A program made the translations under genes and the position numbers. This document shows, piece by piece, positions 8,603-16,886 of a stretch of 64,000 bases of DNA. Source of the DNA: Bacteroidaceae bacterium (GTDB lineage: Bacteria; Bacteroidota; Bacteroidia; Bacteroidales; Bacteroidaceae); assembly GCA_024683455.1 (NCBI GenBank), contig JAIKYE010000021.1, positions 1 to 64,000 on the forward strand, given 5' to 3'. How positions within the stretch are numbered: the first letter of the stretch is position 1; each line of letters opens with the position of its first letter. The notes under the pieces are model-generated. The model searched no databases. It was given only the letters and a program-made list of their open reading frames with translations, and was not told the DNA's origin.

Positions 8603-9484
8603 CTAGTCTACTTCTAGTTCGATGCTGCCTACGAAACAGGCATTCTTGCCCTCATGATCAACAATTACCTGATGCCCCTTCTTGTCGTTCACATACGCAG
8701 GCTCGGTAAAGTAGGTGTGTGTATGACCGCCTAAGAGAACATCGATGCCAAAGGTATGGGAAATGAAATTCTGATCCTGTTCGGGTTCGTTTCCCCATCC
8801 CAAATGGCTGAGACATACTACTATATCGCAGTTTTCCTGATGGCGTAGCTTATCGATGATAGGCTGTGCGGCTACAGTAGGTGTTGTATATTTCATGCCT
8901 TCGTAATTCTTACCTACAACCAGTCCCTTCGGCTGAGGGGCAACACCGAAGACGCCAATTCTCTTTCCGCCGCGTTCTATCACAACATAAGGCTTTACTA
9001 GACCTTCACAGGGGGTTCCGGTAAAGTCATAATTACAGCATACAATAGGGAATTCTGCCATGCGAAAGATGCGGGCCATATTTTCGAGACCAAAATCAAA
9101 CTCATGGTTTCCTATCGTTACTGCATCATAGTGCATCAGGTTCATGAGTTTAACTTCTACCTCTCCCTTAAACAGATTATAATATACACTTCCTTGGGAG
9201 AAATCTCCACAGTCAAAAGTCAGCACCTTCCCTGGATTTTCTTCCCTTAACTGGTTAAACAAGGAGATACGACGAATATATCCCCCTTTATTTGCAAACG
9301 AGGCCACGGCAAAATTTGGCGAGATTGGCTCCACACATGAGTGCGTATCGCTGGTATGAAGGATGAGGAGTTGTTTCGGTTGAGCCGAAACGTCATTGAA
9401 CATTGAACATTGAATATTGAATATTAACCCATGACCAATGAACATGGGAAAAAGAAAAAGAATTGTTAATATAATGCGCTTCAT
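8603..9484 (-). CDS. Secreted metallophosphoesterase (5'-nucleotidase catalytic domain)
   Basis: 293 residues. It has the calcineurin-like dimetal signature in order: HTSDTH (about 43-48), DCGDFSQG, GNHEFD, LSHLGWG and GGHTHT. These match the N-terminal catalytic domain of the UshA/NutA 5'-nucleotidases that strip phosphate from nucleotides outside the cytoplasm. The C-terminal substrate-binding domain is absent; it is encoded by the separate gene just upstream (16 bp gap). The signal peptide is odd: between its hydrophobic core and the VSAQ cleavage site lies IFNIQCSMFND, encoded by a tandem ATTGAACATTGAA-type repeat (9397-9430). Export of the mature enzyme is likely. Confidence 0.88.
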   Translation of the reverse strand: MKRIILTILFLFPMFIGHGLIFNIQCSMFNDVSAQPKQLLILHTSDTHSCVEPISPNFAVASFANKGGYIRRISLFNQLREENPGKVLTFDCGDFSQGSVYYNLFKGEVEVKLMNLMHYDAVTIGNHEFDFGLENMARIFRMAEFPIVCCNYDFTGTPCEGLVKPYVVIERGGKRIGVFGVAPQPKGLVVGKNYEGMKYTTPTVAAQPIIDKLRHQENCDIVVCLSHLGWGNEPEQDQNFISHTFGIDVLLGGHTHTYFTEPAYVNDKKGHQVIVDHEGKNACFVGSIELEVD

Positions 9485-9499
9485 AAGAATCAGGTTTTT

Positions 9500-10258
9500 T
9501 TAATGTTCAATGGTAATTCTCCCTTCTATCTTGCTGTCGATAATGCGATGTTTAAGAACGCTTTCCATCAGGACTTCACGAGTTTTGAGTCCAATCTCAT
9601 GACGTTTCTTTGCTTTCTTTAGGGCAAACATCTTGTCATTCCCCTCTGCAAGATAATCTAATGTAGCAACGGTATAGGTACGTTTGCGAGAAATTTTCTT
9701 TCCATTGATGGTGGCGCTGATAAGTTTTTTGTCTTTACTGATGACCATTCTGACGCTGCTGCTTACACCCTCACCGCCAACAGCAGCGATATTACGCATA
9801 AGTTCAAGCATATCCTTTCCCTTCAGTTCCAATATTACCAGTTGGTTCTCAAAAGGTGAAATCAGAATAATATCTCCACGCGTTACGATGCCTTCAGGCA
9901 TGTTGTTACGCAATCCGCCAATATTTACCAAGCCCATGTCGGCAGCGGGTAATCCAGTAGCTGTACTGCCCTCTACCATTACATCAGCAGCCCAGTTGCT
10001 AAGAAGACTCTCGGGCCTTGTGGCACTCATGGCTACACGACTCACACCCAAAACAGGAGACATGACGCTGTCAACACTGGCTTTATAGGGTGCAATTATG
10101 ACCATTGCCAGAGAATCGGGATTTGCATCCAGCGCACTTGTTACTTCCAGACGCTTCCAATTAGCAGACTTGACTTTATACTGCTGCGCCGATGCGTAAT
10201 GAAGAGCGAAGAGTGAAAAATTGAGAAAAAACAAAAAAATACCTAATTTGTGCCTCAT
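9500..10258 (-). CDS. 5'-nucleotidase C-terminal domain protein, secreted
   Basis: 252 residues from MRHKLGIFLFFLNFSLFALHYASAQ. The promoter at 10278-10308 lies inside the longer frame, so the upstream start at 10288 cannot be used. The protein corresponds to the 5_nucleotid_C domain alone: SNWAADVM, LVNIGGLRNNMPEGIVTRGDI, SPFENQLVILELKG and YTVATLDYLAEGNDKM are its usual landmarks, including substrate-binding Asn/Gly/Arg and Phe. It precedes the catalytic-domain gene in the same operon, so domain order is reversed relative to the fused enzyme. The two probably assemble into one extracytoplasmic nucleotidase. Confidence 0.85.
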   Translation of the reverse strand: MRHKLGIFLFFLNFSLFALHYASAQQYKVKSANWKRLEVTSALDANPDSLAMVIIAPYKASVDSVMSPVLGVSRVAMSATRPESLLSNWAADVMVEGSTATGLPAADMGLVNIGGLRNNMPEGIVTRGDIILISPFENQLVILELKGKDMLELMRNIAAVGGEGVSSSVRMVISKDKKLISATINGKKISRKRTYTVATLDYLAEGNDKMFALKKAKKRHEIGLKTREVLMESVLKHRIIDSKIEGRITIEH

Positions 10259-10277
10259 AATTATAATATTTGATGCG

Positions 10278-10308
10278 CAAAAGTACATAATTTTACATAA
10301 AATTCAAA
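10278..10308 (-). promoter_or_regulatory. Promoter of the split 5'-nucleotidase operon
   Basis: Minus strand: TTTG (10308-10305), 19 bp, TActTTTG (10285-10278). The transcription start is near 10272, which places the translation start at 10258. Confidence 0.7.
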
Positions 10309-10309
10309 A

Positions 10310-10343
10310 ACTTTCAACTTTAAACTTTCAACTCTCAACTTTT
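10310..10343. repeat. Short tandem-like ACTTTCA repeats
   Basis: Imperfect repeats of a CTTTCAA/CTCTCAA unit lie between the nucleotidase and rplS promoters. They resemble other short repeats seen at gene borders in this window. Confidence 0.5.
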
Positions 10344-10356
10344 TATTGTACCTTTG
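10326..10356 (+). promoter_or_regulatory. Promoter of rplS
   Basis: TTTc at 10326-10329, 19 bp, TAccTTTG at 10349-10356. It leaves a leader of about 80 nt before the rplS ATG. Confidence 0.6.
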
Positions 10357-10445
10357 CGCCCGCTTTCCCATAGGTCGCTGGCAGGAGAAGTGTGACCTGT
10401 TATGCCTATCGGTGATCGACAAACAATTTTTAAACATAAAGCAAA

Positions 10446-10814
10446 ATGGCTGATTTAATTAAAATTGCTGAAGAAGCATTTGCTACTGGCAAGAGCCATC
10501 CTTCATTCAAGGCTGGTGACACTATTACCGTAGCATACAAAATTGTCGAGGGTAACAAGGAGCGTATTCAGCTCTATCGTGGTGTAGTGATTAAGATCTC
10601 TGGTCACGGTGAGAAAAAGCGTTTCACTGTTCGTAAGATGTCAGGTACCGTTGGTGTTGAGCGTATCTTCCCCATCGAGTCTCCCGCCATCGACAGCATT
10701 ACCGTAAACAAGGTAGGTAAGGTACGTCGCGCTAAGTTGTACTACCTGCGTAACCTCACCGGTAAGAAGGCACGTATTGCTGAAAAGCGTGTTGCCGTTA
10801 AGGAAGCAGAATAA
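10446..10814 (+). CDS. rplS: 50S ribosomal protein L19
   Basis: 122 residues, the normal length for L19. This large-subunit protein sits at the 30S-50S interface. Recognisable blocks are [49 protein letters not shown] and the basic [18 protein letters not shown]. It is transcribed alone from its own promoter (10326-10356) with a leader of about 80 nt and a strong terminator downstream. Unlike E. coli, it is not in a rpsP-rimM-trmD operon. Confidence 0.97.
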   Translation: MADLIKIAEEAFATGKSHPSFKAGDTITVAYKIVEGNKERIQLYRGVVIKISGHGEKKRFTVRKMSGTVGVERIFPIESPAIDSITVNKVGKVRRAKLYYLRNLTGKKARIAEKRVAVKEAE

Positions 10815-10831
10815 GAAACTTCCCTCTAAAA

Positions 10832-10880
10832 CAAGAATCAAGGAAGCATCAGGAATACATTTCCTGGTGCTTTTCTTGTT
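10832..10880 (+). terminator. Terminator of rplS
   Basis: AAGCATCAGGAA, a short loop, then TTCCTGGTGCTT with outer CAAG/CTTG arms and a following TTTT. Its right flank carries the -33 element of the next promoter (10876-10906). Confidence 0.75.
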
Positions 10881-10906
10881 TATATACAAAAAAACATTTA
10901 CCTTTG
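10876..10906 (+). promoter_or_regulatory. Promoter of the GH27 gene
   Basis: TTG at 10876-10878, 20 bp, TAccTTTG at 10899-10906. The leader to the ATG at 10970 is about 58 nt. Confidence 0.65.
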
Positions 10907-10969
10907 CTGCCGTTATTCATAGAACATTCGTCATTGAGCATTATATTTTAACCTAAAAACAATAACACA

Positions 10970-13213
10970 ATGAAACAAATCCTATCAGTACTTGTGCTTG
11001 CATGCACAGTTTCTCTTCAATCTATTTCACAGAATATTTTTATCGAGAATGCAAAATTCCGCGTAGGAGATGATGTATCATGGGCTGGTGTCAATGTAGA
11101 TGAAAGCTCATGGCAAGAAATCAGTAACACATCCACCTGGACCTCACAGGGAATCAAATGCGAGAACGGTTTTGGTTGGTATCGCTATCATGTAACTATC
11201 CCCAAGAGTTTGATAGACAAGTCCGACCTTAAAGAGATGGTGGATTTTAATATGGGTAAGATAGATGATGCAGATGAGGTCTATCTGAATGGTAAACTTA
11301 TAGGTAAGACGGGTCGATTCCCCTCTGACCCCAAGGGGTATCAGAGTCTGTGGAGCACACTACGCAGGTACAGCGTAAAAATCAATAGTGGACTGGTCAA
11401 ATGGGACGCTGACAATGTAATAGCTGTACGTGTTTACAATGCAGGTGATCCAGGCGGCATGTTCCAAGGTCCTGTATGCGTACGCGTACCTAATACCATT
11501 GATAACTTGAGCATCAGCATCAAAGAAAACAGCCTCACTCCCAACTCCTCTGCCGTGGGCAAAGGGAACGCCATTTGTTCGCTCAATAGCAAAATGGATG
11601 CCACAAAGAGCGGTGTGTTCTCTGTTCAGGTCCAGGATCCTGAGTCTGGCAAGATTCTAACAGAGAAGACCCAGAAAGTTTCTGTGAATGCCAAGAAGAA
11701 CCATTCTATTAGCTTGCCTTATGACAATCATCAGATGGTACGTATCATTGCCACCTTTACAGAAAGCAAGACGGGTCTTAGTACTACGGCACAATATATT
11801 CCCAAGTACATCCTTACTCCTGCCGCGCCTGCTGAGCCCAGATTCAACACAACTCCTCTCTATGGTGTTCGTCCTGGCTCTCCCATCCACTTCCGCTTTG
11901 GCGTGAGCGGTGAGAAGCCTATGACATTCTCTTCTGACGATATGCCAAAGGGACTTGCCCTGAACCCTGAAAATGGTGCTCTTAGCGGTAAGTTGGAGAA
12001 ACCAGGGTCATATACCTTTACTGTGAAAGCTAAAAATGCCAAGGGTGAACAGACACAGAAGTTTACCATCCGTTGTGGCAGTAAGATTGGGCTTACGCCT
12101 CCTATGGGTTGGAACAGTTGGAATTGCTGGGGCTTGAGCGTAACACAGGATAAAGTGGTAAGCAGCGCTAAGGCTCTTATAGAGAAAGGTTTGGCAGACT
12201 ATGGCTATTGCTACATGAATATAGATGATGGATGGGAAGCACCTGCGCGTAACGTCGACGGCACTATTGCTGTAAATGAGAAGTTCCCCAGCATGAAGGA
12301 ACTGGGTGACTGGCTGCATGCAGAGGGTTTGAAGTTTGGTATCTACTCTTCTCCTGGCGATCTCACCTGTGGTGGCTATCTGGGTTCTATTGATCATGAA
12401 TTGCAGGATGCCGAGAGTTACAATAGTTGGGGAGTTGACTATCTGAAGTATGACTGGTGCGGTTATGGTCGCAAACATGCTACTGAGCCAGATAACAGAA
12501 CGGTTGCCAGCTATGTACGCCCATACCTGCTGATGGAGCGTTGTCTGCGCCAACAACCTCGTGACATCTTCTATAGCCTTTGCCAATATGGTATGGCCGA
12601 CGTATGGAAGTGGGGACATGCTGTAGATGCTAACTCATGGCGTACAACAGGTGATATCACCGATACTTGGGAAAGCCTCTATGATATTGGTTTTGCCCGT
12701 CAGCCTGAGCTCTACCCCTATGCTGAACCCGGTCATTGGAACGACCCCGATATGCTGATTGTTGGAAAGGTAGGTTGGAGTAATAATCTGCGTGACAGTC
12801 GCCTTACTCCTGATGAGCAGTACACCCACATTAGTCTGTGGACATTGTTGGCAAGCAACATGCTTATTGGTTGTGATATAGCCCAAATGGATGATTTTAC
12901 CATCAATCTGCTTTGTAACCACGAGGTGAATGCTGTCAATCAGGATATACTGGGTAAGCAGGCACAGCGTGTAGTTTTGGATGGCGACATTCAAATCTGG
13001 AGCCGTCCCTTGAGTGACGGCTCATATGCAGTAGGTCTCTTTAATGTTGGCCTGAAAGATGCTCGTGTAGATTTCAAGAAGTATTTCGAGGAGATGGGCA
13101 TAGGTACTCTGAAGAGCGTACGCGACTTATGGCGTCAGCAAGATCTGAGTACAACGGATGTTAATTACTTTATTCCTACACATGGCGTGAAGTATCTGAA
13201 GGTCAAGTATTAA
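10970..13213 (+). CDS. Secreted alpha-galactosidase, glycoside hydrolase family 27
   Basis: 747 residues with a signal peptide (MKQILSVLVLACTVSLQSIS). An N-terminal jelly-roll domain (about 20-175) is followed by an Ig-like domain of the He_PIG type (about 285-370) and a GH27 TIM barrel from TPPMGWNSWNCWG (about 379). Catalytic residues are visible: nucleophile Asp495 in YLKYDWCGYG and acid/base Asp562 in WRTTGDITD. GHWNDPDML and the C-terminal beta domain with DGSYAVGLFN are also typical. GH27 enzymes remove terminal alpha-galactose (or alpha-GalNAc in some members) from plant and host glycans. It is probably periplasmic or surface-exposed; a GH97 candidate of similar specificity is encoded at 16887. 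Confidence 0.92.
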   Translation: MKQILSVLVLACTVSLQSISQNIFIENAKFRVGDDVSWAGVNVDESSWQEISNTSTWTSQGIKCENGFGWYRYHVTIPKSLIDKSDLKEMVDFNMGKIDDADEVYLNGKLIGKTGRFPSDPKGYQSLWSTLRRYSVKINSGLVKWDADNVIAVRVYNAGDPGGMFQGPVCVRVPNTIDNLSISIKENSLTPNSSAVGKGNAICSLNSKMDATKSGVFSVQVQDPESGKILTEKTQKVSVNAKKNHSISLPYDNHQMVRIIATFTESKTGLSTTAQYIPKYILTPAAPAEPRFNTTPLYGVRPGSPIHFRFGVSGEKPMTFSSDDMPKGLALNPENGALSGKLEKPGSYTFTVKAKNAKGEQTQKFTIRCGSKIGLTPPMGWNSWNCWGLSVTQDKVVSSAKALIEKGLADYGYCYMNIDDGWEAPARNVDGTIAVNEKFPSMKELGDWLHAEGLKFGIYSSPGDLTCGGYLGSIDHELQDAESYNSWGVDYLKYDWCGYGRKHATEPDNRTVASYVRPYLLMERCLRQQPRDIFYSLCQYGMADVWKWGHAVDANSWRTTGDITDTWESLYDIGFARQPELYPYAEPGHWNDPDMLIVGKVGWSNNLRDSRLTPDEQYTHISLWTLLASNMLIGCDIAQMDDFTINLLCNHEVNAVNQDILGKQAQRVVLDGDIQIWSRPLSDGSYAVGLFNVGLKDARVDFKKYFEEMGIGTLKSVRDLWRQQDLSTTDVNYFIPTHGVKYLKVKY

Positions 13214-13258
13214 AAGCCCCCCCTACCCCTCCTCCCCCCCAAATGGGAGGTGGGGCTT
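13214..13258. repeat. C-rich palindromic element after the GH27 gene
   Basis: AAGCCCC at the left and GGGGCTT at the right enclose a CCTCC run and GGGAGG. It forms a long imperfect hairpin directly after the GH27 stop, and can act as a terminator. The layout resembles the element at 4354-4398. Confidence 0.6.
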
Positions 13259-13293
13259 GTTAGAGAAAAACAAGAAAATTTTTGTTGATTTAG

Positions 13294-13324
13294 TTTCCAG
13301 TTTCGCCAAAAAGTTATACCTTTG
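13294..13324 (+). promoter_or_regulatory. Promoter of tRNA-Leu
   Basis: TTTc at 13294-13297, 19 bp, TAccTTTG at 13317-13324, about 20 bp before the tRNA. Confidence 0.6.
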
Positions 13325-13343
13325 CGCCGTCTTAACCAAGAAT

Positions 13344-13425
13344 GCGCCTGTGGTGGAATTGGTAGACACGCTAGACTTAGGATCTAGTGCCGCGAGGCGT
13401 GTAAGTTCGAGTCTTATCAGGCGTA
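13344..13425 (+). tRNA. tRNA-Leu (anticodon TAG)
   Basis: A class II tRNA with acceptor arms GCGCCTG and CAGGCGT. The D-loop has TGGTAGAC, and the anticodon arm is CTAGA-CTTAGGA-TCTAG with anticodon TAG. The variable arm is long and GTTCGAGTC forms the T-arm. The CCA end is not encoded. A small reading frame across it is an artefact. Confidence 0.93.
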
Positions 13426-13430
13426 CACAA

Positions 13431-13466
13431 AAAGAGACCGCATAGATTCTTGCGGTCTCTTTTTTT
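13431..13466 (+). terminator. Terminator of tRNA-Leu
   Basis: A perfect 12-bp stem, AAAGAGACCGCA (13431-13442) and TGCGGTCTCTTT (13451-13462), then a T-run. Confidence 0.85.
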
Positions 13467-13539
13467 ATCAATTTAGAATGCCTCCCCAAAAGCCCTGAGT
13501 AAACTCGATTCACAAAATGAGCTTATAGGGCAAACATAT

Positions 13540-16500
13540 CTAGTATATTACTTTTTTGCCATTGATAATGTTAACACCTTTCTGTGGCTTTGAGAGTTTC
13601 TGGCCAGCTAAATTGTAAACTGAATGTTGATTGTTCAATGTTGAATGTTCAATGGCATCTATTCCTGTCATCAACTCGCCAGAAATGCATTTATCCAAAA
13701 GCACCTTCATCCAGTGACCGCCTACAACAGATCGTCCAATAAAGGCTACGTAGTTTCCACTGTCTGTGTAGAACCAGTCGGACAGAGGAACACGTGACGT
13801 TGTTTCATTGGCATACTTGTAAAGTCGGTCCATGTGGGTAGTGAACTGTGCCTGAGTACCTAAGCAAGCAGTCCAGGAGATCCAGTCAGACTTAGTATAT
13901 ACTGATCGATTGTCCAAAGGCAGTCCATATGTTTTGAGTTGGCCTGCATAATAAAGCATCTCCTGTTTGTAAACAGCATCTGGGAAAAGTTTTGTCTGCC
14001 ATACCTTATCCCATACCATATTATATTTCTGACTCCAGGTGCCTGATTTATCAAAGGCCAACTTATAATGTGTGCCGTCTTTTGCCATCTGTACCCATTC
14101 TGTAGCCATCTCCTGTGCCTTCCCGAAGTAATAGTTGTAACTATCCATATCTCCCTTTTGTTTGCACATCAGAGAAAAACCGGTTATACCCATGATAGCC
14201 TTAAGAGACAGGTTGGCGTTATGTGCCAGATGCCCGGCAAAGTCATCGGTACATAGCTGATTCTCTGGGTCAAGACCATTCTCCACCAGATAGTCAGTCC
14301 ATTTTTTGAGTGTATTCCAATACTTATTAGCCCATGTTAAATCACCGTCTATAAGTGAAATGGCTGCCGCCAGAACAACGATATTTCCGGATTCCTCTAT
14401 AGGCATATTACCTGCAAAACCACCACTGGAATCTGGGAAACGGATGGAATAAACCTGGTTGTTGGCATGTGGATACGTACCAAGGTCATGTGCTGCGAAA
14501 TCAAACCCCCATCGGTCGCTCTCGCAGTAATCAAGGATTGATGTACACATACCTTTCATAAGATCTGTATTATATATAAGGAATAAGGGTGCGGATGGAT
14601 AGGTCAGATCCACGGTGTTTACACATCCGTTAGAGTTGTTTTCCTTAGAGAAGAAAAGCAGATTTCCTTTTTTGTCTTGAAAAATCTTATGTGCTGCGAT
14701 AACATGACGATAGCAGCCAGAAAGTAACTCAGCGTATTTGGTATTTCCGGCATTTAAGCCATCGTCATATATTTCTTTGTCCTGAGCCTGGCAGTCAGTC
14801 ATAATCTGGTCATATCGGTCGCGCAACTCCTCAAATGCTGCGAAGATAGTCTTACCGTTGCGTGCCCAATAACCTTTGTAATCAAAATCCATATAACGAA
14901 TATCCTTTACCTCGTCATATCCAATCATCATATAAGAACTGGCCTGCGTGACTTTCCCCATATCGTTGGAGAATGCCAATAATGGCATGTCGGCATCCTC
15001 TGAACTTGTTATGGTTGCAGAAGAAGCCTCGGGAAGTTTGCCGGTTGCGACAAAAGTATTTGAAACTTCTGCTTGGCTGCCAATGCTTATGGCTCCGTTT
15101 ATCTCTGGGATATAGAGATACCCCCAGTCGATACAAATCATATCACCTGCCTTGCCCAGTACATTCTGTGTTTTTGCCCCCGACTTAATATAGCGAATGC
15201 CGTTTTGCTCTGTGATGGAGGATATAGTGGGCTGCATGTTGTTGTTGACTGTAAGTTCTGGTGAAGTGGCAAAATAGAACTGAACATCATGCTCTTCACC
15301 ATCATTAGATGCAACTTGATATGAAATGAAGTTAATGGGTGTGGACATAAGTTCAACATCCTTCATGAGCATAGGTGCCGTAAAGACCACATCCAATGTA
15401 ACTGGTCCGCAGGTGAACTTGTAATAGGTGTTGGTTGCCAGCACGTGACGGTTGGTCTGTTCTGCAACTTGCTCGCCGGTAATGTTATAGTACAGGCCTA
15501 TGTCGGCCAAGGCGCCGCCTGTAGTGTTATGCACGTGATATGCTATAATGTTCTCGCCTTCATGTAATACGGCTTTGTCGTCATTTGTCAGTTGGTAATC
15601 AACGTTCTTTACCCAAGTCTCGCCTGTAGAGAAGATTTTGCGTCCGTTGATGTAGCCTTCACAAACATCGTCATGCGAATAGATAATGTGCAGGTCGCGT
15701 TGTAAATCCTCTGCTGTGAGGTTGACACGGCGGCGGATATAAACGTTGGAACCCTGAGCTGACCATGGCGTATTAACATAAGGCTCGCCGGTAGATCCGA
15801 AAGCTCCAGATTGAGTTTGCCATGCGGATCCTGTATCATCATAGCCTTCTGTTGTCCAAGTAGTGCCGGAAAGCGTGGCTGTACGGACACGTGCATCCCA
15901 CGGGCCTTCATCGGCCATAGAAGCTATAGATTGCATGCCCGGATGAAATCCAAGCATATTACGGAAAAGACCCACATCGGCTAAAGCGCCACCACGTGTA
16001 TTGGCAACATGGAAGGCAATGACATTGTCTCCTGCTACCAAGGCATCGCGTGAGCTACCTTGCAGATGTACCCTAACATTCTGTCGCCAGGTGTCTTTTC
16101 CTTCTGCCAGCTTAACACCGTTGATATACAGCTCGAAATTATCATCATGAGAATAGACAATCCACAGATCGGACTTTAAATCTTCCTCTGTAAGGGTTAC
16201 GTGCCGACGAATATAGTATTCTGAGATGTCGGTCCAATCGGTTGTGACACCGTCATATTCGTTCATAGAACCAAAAGCTCCATATCTTGTTGTCCATCCG
16301 CTCTCGCTGGCATCCTTCTCGTACCAGTTGGAGGCTACACCCGAACGCTTGATTTTTGCTGCCCAGCGTCCTTTGCTCCCCATTGGTGCAATGGCCTCCA
16401 GAAGAACATCTTTTTGCGTTCCCATGAAACGATAGCTCTGTCCGTCAACGCGTAGGATTCCATCCATAGCTTTTACCGCACCAGTCCAATGTCTGGTGGT

Positions 16501-16674
16501 TCCGCCTGTCAACTTGTTGTTGGGTGACCAGAAAGAAATGTAGGGATCGTTGGTAATAAGGGGATTTGATGGCAGACGCAATTTGGTCTGCTGATAAGGT
16601 GTAAAGTAATCTGTTTGGGCATGCATGGCTATAGATGCCAGCATGGCAATCAATAAAGTTAAAGGCTTGTTCAT
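13540..16674 (-). CDS. Secreted glutaminase-like DUF4965 protein with inserted tandem jelly-roll domains
   Basis: 1044 residues from MNKPLTLLIAMLASIAMHAQ. A promoter just upstream (16711-16741) excludes the longer frame. The frame parts typical of the GtaA-like family are present: an N-terminal DUF4964-type segment (SNPLITNDPYISFWS, RHWTGAVKAM), DUF5127 (from about 408) and DUF4965/DUF1793 six-hairpin blocks (NVYSIRFPDSSGG-like region, EESGNIVVLAAAI, CTDDFAGHLAHNANLSLKAI, WISWTACLG, VGGHWMKVL). Two copies of a roughly 125-residue jelly-roll (about 117-240 and 272-398) are inserted after the first segment. Each has YIRR-x-V-x-LT, YSHDD and NTxGGALADxGL. The protein ends in the VYNLAGQK / NGKKV tail. 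Real activity, glutaminase or glycosidase, is unknown. Confidence 0.82.
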   Translation of the reverse strand: MNKPLTLLIAMLASIAMHAQTDYFTPYQQTKLRLPSNPLITNDPYISFWSPNNKLTGGTTRHWTGAVKAMDGILRVDGQSYRFMGTQKDVLLEAIAPMGSKGRWAAKIKRSGVASNWYEKDASESGWTTRYGAFGSMNEYDGVTTDWTDISEYYIRRHVTLTEEDLKSDLWIVYSHDDNFELYINGVKLAEGKDTWRQNVRVHLQGSSRDALVAGDNVIAFHVANTRGGALADVGLFRNMLGFHPGMQSIASMADEGPWDARVRTATLSGTTWTTEGYDDTGSAWQTQSGAFGSTGEPYVNTPWSAQGSNVYIRRRVNLTAEDLQRDLHIIYSHDDVCEGYINGRKIFSTGETWVKNVDYQLTNDDKAVLHEGENIIAYHVHNTTGGALADIGLYYNITGEQVAEQTNRHVLATNTYYKFTCGPVTLDVVFTAPMLMKDVELMSTPINFISYQVASNDGEEHDVQFYFATSPELTVNNNMQPTISSITEQNGIRYIKSGAKTQNVLGKAGDMICIDWGYLYIPEINGAISIGSQAEVSNTFVATGKLPEASSATITSSEDADMPLLAFSNDMGKVTQASSYMMIGYDEVKDIRYMDFDYKGYWARNGKTIFAAFEELRDRYDQIMTDCQAQDKEIYDDGLNAGNTKYAELLSGCYRHVIAAHKIFQDKKGNLLFFSKENNSNGCVNTVDLTYPSAPLFLIYNTDLMKGMCTSILDYCESDRWGFDFAAHDLGTYPHANNQVYSIRFPDSSGGFAGNMPIEESGNIVVLAAAISLIDGDLTWANKYWNTLKKWTDYLVENGLDPENQLCTDDFAGHLAHNANLSLKAIMGITGFSLMCKQKGDMDSYNYYFGKAQEMATEWVQMAKDGTHYKLAFDKSGTWSQKYNMVWDKVWQTKLFPDAVYKQEMLYYAGQLKTYGLPLDNRSVYTKSDWISWTACLGTQAQFTTHMDRLYKYANETTSRVPLSDWFYTDSGNYVAFIGRSVVGGHWMKVLLDKCISGELMTGIDAIEHSTLNNQHSVYNLAGQKLSKPQKGVNIINGKKVIY

Positions 16675-16710
16675 TTGGTTAATTTGAATATTAATGTTAG
16701 TTTTACGCTG

Positions 16711-16741
16711 CGAAATTACATATTTATGTTCAAAACTCAAA
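16711..16741 (-). promoter_or_regulatory. Promoter of the DUF4965 protein gene
   Basis: Minus strand: TTTG (16741-16738), 19 bp, TAatTTCG (16718-16711). It gives a leader of about 30 nt to the ATG at 16674. Confidence 0.65.
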
Positions 16742-16843
16742 ATATCATCTTCCCAAATGGAAGTAAATATGGTAATTTTCAGGATTTCTGTCGATTTGTT
16801 TACATAAACAACCCAAAAACTACCACAATCCATTTATTATTTC

Positions 16844-16851
16844 TATCTTTG
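16844..16851 (+). promoter_or_regulatory. -7 element before the GH97 gene
   Basis: TAtcTTTG, about 35 bp before the ATG at 16887. No clear -33 element is visible. Confidence 0.5.
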
Positions 16852-16886
16852 CGGCATACTAAACGCAAAATAACTTATATTTACAC

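Noticed and set aside
8603-10258. The split nucleotidase as a frameshifted pseudogene
   Set aside because: The domains are in the reverse order, each with its own signal peptide, so a frameshift cannot explain them.
13257-13445. A 62-residue plus-strand reading frame across the tRNA-Leu
   Set aside because: It is the well-known false frame (VVELVDTLDLGS...) produced by translating a tRNA-Leu gene.
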